Origin: an uncultured Campylobacter sp.
Lineage (GTDB): Bacteria; Campylobacterota; Campylobacteria; Campylobacterales; Campylobacteraceae
Reading direction: 5' to 3'
NCBI RefSeq assembly: GCF_938045595.1
Contig: NZ_CALIBB010000225.1
Coordinates: forward strand, 1 to 9,970
DNA length: 9,970 nucleotides
Shown: positions 6,973-9,970 of the stretch, piece by piece
How the letters are laid out: each line of letters opens with the position of its first letter
How positions within the stretch are numbered: the first letter of the stretch is position 1
Made by a program: the position numbers and the translations under genes
Notes under the pieces: generated by a model
The model's input: the letters and a program-made list of their open reading frames with translations, nothing else
The model's database searches: none
What the model was told of the DNA's origin: nothing

Positions 6973-7587
6973 ATTTACGCCTTTCGTTTGTATAACTTTC
7001 CGTCGCATCACGAGCTGGTGCAAAAGCGCGGGTTTAAATTTAGCTTTACGTTTGCGAAGCTTCACGCGTGGGGTTGCGCTTGTAGCATTGAGCGCCGAGA
7101 ATTGCGCGTCTATCGTAGCGCCTTGCATACCTAGCGTACTACCCAAGCTCAGTTTTGGCGATTGTACGGCGCCGTAAATTTAATCGCAGCTCGCGACCTA
7201 AGCCGCCCAGAGGAGCTGCGCGTACGATAACTGCGTAAAGCGAGCTACCACAAAAGCGGACGGCGTAGGGGCTTAGCAGGGCTGCGATACCCTGCGATAC
7301 GACGCGATAAACCTCGGCTGTACTACGACTGCGCCGCGTTAAATTTTACCGCGTGTCACGACGGTGATTGCGGCGCAGGTTTGGCTTCGCGTACCGTGCC
7401 TGTGAGTGCGTCAAAGTTTTGTTATAATGCGCACGCAAACTGCCCGCGGATTTAGTATCGCCCGCCGTGCGCTTTGATCTGCGAAGCGTATATCGCGCCG
7501 AAGCGCCTTGCGCAGCCCGAGATTTGTAAAGGGCGCGTACCCCGCGCGCATAACTTTGCGCCGTTCGAGCAAGCGCAAGTCGCGTAA
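6973..7587 (+). pseudogene. Possible decayed coding region of unknown origin
   Basis: One plus-strand frame runs from 6973 to a TAA at 7585-7587 with only three internal stops (TAG 7132, TAA 7228, TAG 7453) in about 204 codons, while random DNA would give roughly eight to ten. The translation includes natural-looking stretches such as YNFPSHHELVQKRGFKFSF and YGAVNLIAARDLSRPEELR, but I recognise no family and see no start codon with a ribosome site. A second frame (6779-7177) is also open, so base composition alone may explain part of this. An alternative is non-coding or regulatory DNA. Confidence 0.22.
7420..7428 (+). promoter_or_regulatory. Extended -10 promoter before the HIT-rib operon
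   Basis: TGTTATAAT is a perfect extended -10 element (TGn TATAAT) preceded by tcaaagtttt; no convincing -35 box is seen. If it is used, the transcript would start near 7435 and carry a leader of about 260 bases before the HIT gene, including the inverted repeats at 7590-7680. Confidence 0.45.
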
Positions 7588-7589
7588 AT

Positions 7590-7639
7590 AAAATTCTATG
7601 AAATTTAGAAGTTTTAAATTCCAAATTTCATAGAATTTT
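7590..7639 (+). promoter_or_regulatory. Perfect 17-bp inverted repeat in the HIT-rib leader
   Basis: AAAATTCTATGAAATTT (7590-7606) and AAATTTCATAGAATTTT (7623-7639) are exact reverse complements around a 16-base loop. In RNA this is a long, all but two A-U, hairpin ending in UUUU, about 56 bases before the HIT start. Part of the right arm, CATAGAATTTTG, recurs at 7663-7674, so the left arm has two possible partners. It could be a weak terminator or attenuator, or a protein-binding palindrome; the sequence does not decide. Confidence 0.6.
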
Positions 7640-7656
7640 GCGAAACGCAAATTTTA

Positions 7657-7680
7657 AAATTCCATAGAATTTTGGAATTT
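7657..7680 (+). promoter_or_regulatory. Short hairpin adjoining the HIT ribosome site
   Basis: aaattcca (7657-7664) pairs with tggaattt (7673-7680) across 8 bases. It ends three to four bases before the AAAGGA ribosome site at 7684-7689. The right arm can instead pair with an identical aaattcca in the loop of the preceding hairpin (7616-7623), so several alternative folds exist near the translation start. Confidence 0.35.
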
Positions 7681-7695
7681 CGGAAAGGAAAAGAG

Positions 7696-8193
7696 ATGGA
7701 TTATCTTTGCGCCCCTTGGCGAAGCGAGTATTTTACCGAAAAAAGAAGCGGCTGTCCCTTCTGCGACGCGGCGGCGGATGCGGCGTTCGACGATCGCAAC
7801 GGCGTGCTTTTTCGCGCGCAGCACTGCTTCGGGGTGATGAACCTCTACCCATACAGCCCGGGCGCCTTTATGGTGATACCCTACGAGCACGCCGATAATA
7901 TCGAGTGCCTTAGCGATGATGCGTGGGCGGAGATGAGCCGCTACGTGCGCGCCGGAGTGGGGATTTTAAAGCGCACTCTGGGCGCAAACGGCGTAAATAT
8001 CGGGATGAACCTCGGCGCCGCCGCGGGTGCAGGCATAGCCGAGCACGTGCACTATCATCTCGTGCCGCGGTGGCAGCGCGATACGAATTTCATCACGACG
8101 ATCGCAAACGTCCGCGTAAACGGCGTTTCGTTCGCCCCGCTTTTTGAGAAGCTAAAAGCGGCATTTGTAGAATTAAATTTAAAGGAGCGATAA
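7696..8193 (+). CDS. HIT-family nucleotide hydrolase/phosphorylase
   Basis: This 165-residue histidine-triad protein belongs to a family of enzymes that split the phosphate chain of nucleotides such as Ap4A, ADP derivatives or AMP-amidates. The triad is HVHYHLVPRW at residues 117-126, with H119 or H121 as the nucleophile region. NLYPYSPGAFMVIPYEH and GMNLGAAAGAG are the standard upstream HIT blocks. The N-terminal GCPFC (C20, C23) is the zinc-type pair found in this Ap4A-phosphorylase-like branch, and the start MDYLCAPWRSEYF is typical. I chose ATG 7696 because AGGA lies six bases ahead; an in-frame TTG at 7672 lies within a hairpin and would add eight atypical residues. The stop overlaps the ribB start by one base (TAATG). 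The substrate is not predictable. Confidence 0.9.
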   Translation: MDYLCAPWRSEYFTEKRSGCPFCDAAADAAFDDRNGVLFRAQHCFGVMNLYPYSPGAFMVIPYEHADNIECLSDDAWAEMSRYVRAGVGILKRTLGANGVNIGMNLGAAAGAGIAEHVHYHLVPRWQRDTNFITTIANVRVNGVSFAPLFEKLKAAFVELNLKER

Positions 8194-9194
8194 TGGTTAG
8201 CGTAGAGCAGGCGATCGAGGATCTGAAAAACGGCAAAATGCTCGTTATGGTCGATGACGTCGATCGCGAGAACGAGGGCGATTTGGTGTTTGCGAGCACA
8301 TTTAGCAGCGCACAGAAGGTAAATTTTGCTATCACGCACGCTCGCGGAGTGCTGTGCGTGGCGCTTAGTCCGCAGATAGCGCAGCAGCTGGGTTTAAGCC
8401 TGATGGTCGATAAAAACACCTCCAGCCACGAGACCGCATTTACCGTCACGATCGACGCGAAAGATGCCAAGACGGGCGTAAGCGCGTATGAGCGCAATAT
8501 GACGATCGAGCTGATGTCGCGCGTGGGCGCTCGCGCGGATGATTTCGTCCGCCCGGGGCATATTTTCCCGCTTATCGCCAAAAGTGGCGGCGTGCTCGCA
8601 CGCACGGGGCACACTGAGGGCTCTACGGATCTGTGCCGCTTGGCGGGGCTTTCGCAAAGCGCCGTGATCTGCGAGATCGTCAAAGACGACGGCGATATGG
8701 CGCGCAGGGACGATCTGGAGAAATTCTGCGCGCAGCACGACATCAATATGATCTCGGTCGCGCAGATCGTGCAGTACCGCCTAAAACACGAAACTCTCGT
8801 TAAATTTAGCGAGCCAAAAAGCGCTCTGCTGTGCGGCGAGGCGGCGAAATTTTACGACGTGAGCGATCACGAGGGCAACGAGCACCGCGCCTATATTTTC
8901 GGCGAGCTGGGAAAGAGCGCGCAGACGAACGTGAAATTTCATAGAATTTCAAGCGATCTGGAGTTTTTAAGCGATACGAAATTTAACGATTTCATGCGCG
9001 ATCTGGACATTTTGCGCAAAGAGGGCGGCGTGCTTTTGATGCTAAAATCCGCGCAAAATCGCGCCGATTTTAAGAGCTTCGGCATCGGAGCGCAAATTTT
9101 AGCGCATCTGGGCGTGAGAAAAATCAAAATTTTAAGCAAGAGCGAGCCGAAAGACTACGCAGGGCTTAGCGGTTTTGGGATCGACATAGTTTGA
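8193..9194 (+). CDS. ribB: DHBP synthase (RibB) fused to a degenerate RibA-like domain
   Basis: The first about 200 residues are 3,4-dihydroxy-2-butanone 4-phosphate synthase, which makes the four-carbon unit of riboflavin from ribulose 5-phosphate. Signatures are DDVDRENEGD at 21-30 (acidic metal site) and RTGHTEGSTDL starting at R137, with H140 and E142. Residues about 205-333 look like the remains of GTP cyclohydrolase II. The end keeps the family pattern FGIGAQILAHLGVRKIKILS...GLSGFGIDIV, but the zinc site (C...RCDCG) and the EGRGIGL substrate loop are gone, and the domain is about 130 residues instead of about 190. It therefore probably lacks cyclohydrolase activity, and a separate RibA is expected elsewhere. 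AAGGAG at 8182-8187 serves the ATG. The gene overlaps dinB by 4 bp. Confidence 0.92.
   Translation: MVSVEQAIEDLKNGKMLVMVDDVDRENEGDLVFASTFSSAQKVNFAITHARGVLCVALSPQIAQQLGLSLMVDKNTSSHETAFTVTIDAKDAKTGVSAYERNMTIELMSRVGARADDFVRPGHIFPLIAKSGGVLARTGHTEGSTDLCRLAGLSQSAVICEIVKDDGDMARRDDLEKFCAQHDINMISVAQIVQYRLKHETLVKFSEPKSALLCGEAAKFYDVSDHEGNEHRAYIFGELGKSAQTNVKFHRISSDLEFLSDTKFNDFMRDLDILRKEGGVLLMLKSAQNRADFKSFGIGAQILAHLGVRKIKILSKSEPKDYAGLSGFGIDIV
8934..8949 (+). repeat. 16-bp copy of the HIT-rib leader arm inside the ribB gene
   Basis: AAATTTCATAGAATTT here is identical to 7623-7638, part of the right arm of the leader inverted repeat, in the same orientation. Here it is coding (KFHRI, residues about 248-252) in the degenerate RibA-like domain. 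It can also pair with the left arm at 7591-7606. Confidence 0.7.
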
Positions 9195-9970
9195 TAGCTC
9201 ATATCGATTTGGACAGCTTCTTCGTCTCGGTTGCGAGGCTTGCGGACCCCGCGCTTGCGGGCAAAAAGATCGCAGTCGTCGGAGGCGGCGACGAGGAGAT
9301 TTTCGGCGGCAAGAGCGAGCTTGGTAGCGTGATTTTAAGCGCGAGCTACGAGGCCAGAGCGGACGGCGTGCACTCGGCTCAGCCCGTTAAAATCGCGCTC
9401 GGACTCTGCCCGCAGCTAATTTTGGTGCGCTCGCAGCACGGCGAATACCGAAAAATTTCACGGGAAATTTATGAGTTTTTACTAAGCTTTACGCCCGAGA
9501 TCGAAAAATTTAGCATCGACGAGTTTTTTCTAAATTTACGCGGCACGCCCTACGACGCGGACGCGCTGGGCTTTGCCGCGTTTTTGCAAAGCGAGATTAT
9601 GCGCCGCTTTAGCCTTCCGTGTAGCGTCGGGCTTAGCGAAGCAAAACTGATCGCAAAGCTCGCCACGAGCCTTGCTAAGCCCTTCGGCGTGCGGCAAATT
9701 TTAAAATCGCAAATCGCGCGCGAGCTATCCGCCGTGCCGGTAGCGAAATTTTTTGGCATCGGCAAAGCGGCGCAAAAAACGCTCGGCAAATACGGCATCA
9801 TAAGCTTCGGCGACGCGCTAGGGCACAGAGAAATTTTTGAAAAGATGGGCGCAAACGGCAGGAAAATTTTCGCAGCCCTTAGCGGCGAGGATGAGGGCGA
9901 GGTCGTCTCAAAGCGCGAGCGCAAGAGTATCGGCTTTGGGCGCAGCTTCGCGCCGTGCGCCGATCGGGAC
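9191..9970 (+). CDS. dinB: Y-family DNA polymerase IV (3' end outside window)
   Basis: DinB is an error-prone translesion polymerase. The 260 visible residues start MIAHIDLDSFFVSVARL, with metal-binding D6 and D8, and carry the second catalytic pair in FSIDEFFLNL (D110, E111). PCSVGLSEAKLIAKLATSLAKP is the palm motif, GIGKAAQKTLGKYGI the helix-hairpin-helix thumb region, and RKSIGFGRSF the beginning of the little-finger domain. Only a TTG at 9191 gives the expected N-terminus: the frame has a TAG at 9167 and no ATG or GTG between. The TTG overlaps the ribB stop (TTGA), with at best a weak GGGA at 9177-9180, so low, coupled expression is likely. The steric-gate position after the DLD motif is Phe (SFF), normal for DNA polymerases. 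The frame is open to the window end. Confidence 0.9.
   Translation, partial: MIAHIDLDSFFVSVARLADPALAGKKIAVVGGGDEEIFGGKSELGSVILSASYEARADGVHSAQPVKIALGLCPQLILVRSQHGEYRKISREIYEFLLSFTPEIEKFSIDEFFLNLRGTPYDADALGFAAFLQSEIMRRFSLPCSVGLSEAKLIAKLATSLAKPFGVRQILKSQIARELSAVPVAKFFGIGKAAQKTLGKYGIISFGDALGHREIFEKMGANGRKIFAALSGEDEGEVVSKRERKSIGFGRSFAPCADRD

Larger units (their letters stand above)
6727..7695. other. Long gap between trpC and the HIT gene with no intact gene
   Basis: About 970 bp without a convincing gene. The first 140 bp are AT-rich, with near-repeats (ctttaaaatttagc at about 6834 and ctttaaatttagc at about 6852). The middle, about 6870-7585, is GC-rich and may be a decayed gene. A tandem 10-mer (ctgcgatac plus one base, twice) lies at 7282-7301. 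An extended -10 promoter is at 7420 and an AT-rich structured leader at 7588-7695. I see no clear terminator after trpC and no tRNA. Confidence 0.7.

Noticed and set aside
6911..7177. Plus-strand frame of 88 codons from GTG in the trpC-HIT gap
   Set aside because: No ribosome site, no recognisable motif, and it overlaps another stop-poor frame; not enough to call a gene.
7563..7572. tRNA-like GTTCGAG T-loop
   Set aside because: No matching acceptor stem, anticodon arm or terminal CCA context could be found around it.
7346..7650. Two overlapping minus-strand frames of 79 and 92 codons
   Set aside because: They start inside or beside the AT-rich inverted repeat and give Arg/Ala-rich sequence without domain features.
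7672..7695. TTG at 7672 as the HIT start
   Set aside because: It lies within the hairpin at 7657-7680 with no ribosome site ahead, while ATG 7696 has AGGA at a good distance and gives the family-typical N-terminus.
7435..7695. FMN riboswitch before the riboflavin gene
   Set aside because: None of the conserved RFN-element blocks can be seen; the structure present is made of AT-rich inverted repeats.
8093..8746. Minus-strand open frame of 217 codons
   Set aside because: It lies opposite the strongly motif-supported HIT and ribB genes and shows no domain; it is a shadow frame in GC-rich coding DNA.
9550..9924. Minus-strand open frame of 124 codons at the window end
   Set aside because: It lies opposite dinB, whose polymerase motifs are continuous on the plus strand.

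Overview
The window looks like chromosomal DNA of a Campylobacter. The evidence is AT-rich words such as aaattttaaa scattered between and inside genes, tightly overlapping genes, AAGGA ribosome sites, and a gene order (N6-adenine methyltransferase, cysteine-cluster protein, TPR protein, trpC, HIT protein) that I remember from C. jejuni around Cj0495-Cj0499. The coding sequence is clearly more GC-rich than C. jejuni, which points to an oral-group species such as C. gracilis. The species guess is inference.

Layout, all on the plus strand. (1) 2-1221: the end of exbD overlapping a complete tonB, the tail of an ExbB-ExbD-TonB energy-transduction operon that powers TonB-dependent outer-membrane receptors. 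(2) 1222-1562: an intergenic stretch with a GC-rich hairpin after tonB, then an inverted repeat and a clear -10 box. (3) 1563-6726: five genes that overlap or lie 2 bp apart: a YpdA/TrxB-like flavin reductase, a TrmN6-like tRNA methyltransferase carrying a large foreign-looking insert, a YkgJ-type cysteine-cluster protein, an exported TPR protein with a long low-complexity tail, and trpC. (4) 6727-7695: about 970 bp with no intact gene. It contains a frame with unusually few stops that may be a decayed gene, an extended -10 promoter, and an AT-rich leader with a perfect 17-bp inverted repeat and a third partial copy of one arm. (5) 7696-9970: a HIT hydrolase, a RibB (DHBP synthase) fused to a degenerate GTP cyclohydrolase II domain, and a Y-family DNA polymerase that runs off the window end and starts at TTG. 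These three also overlap and probably form one operon.

I found no mobile element, CRISPR array, tRNA or rRNA. The most unusual points are the roughly 180-codon insert in the methyltransferase, which contains a four-copy 12-bp in-frame tandem repeat; the leader before the HIT-rib operon, with several mutually exclusive pairings; an exact 16-bp copy of part of that leader inside the ribB fusion gene; and the loss of the zinc and catalytic motifs in the RibA-like domain.
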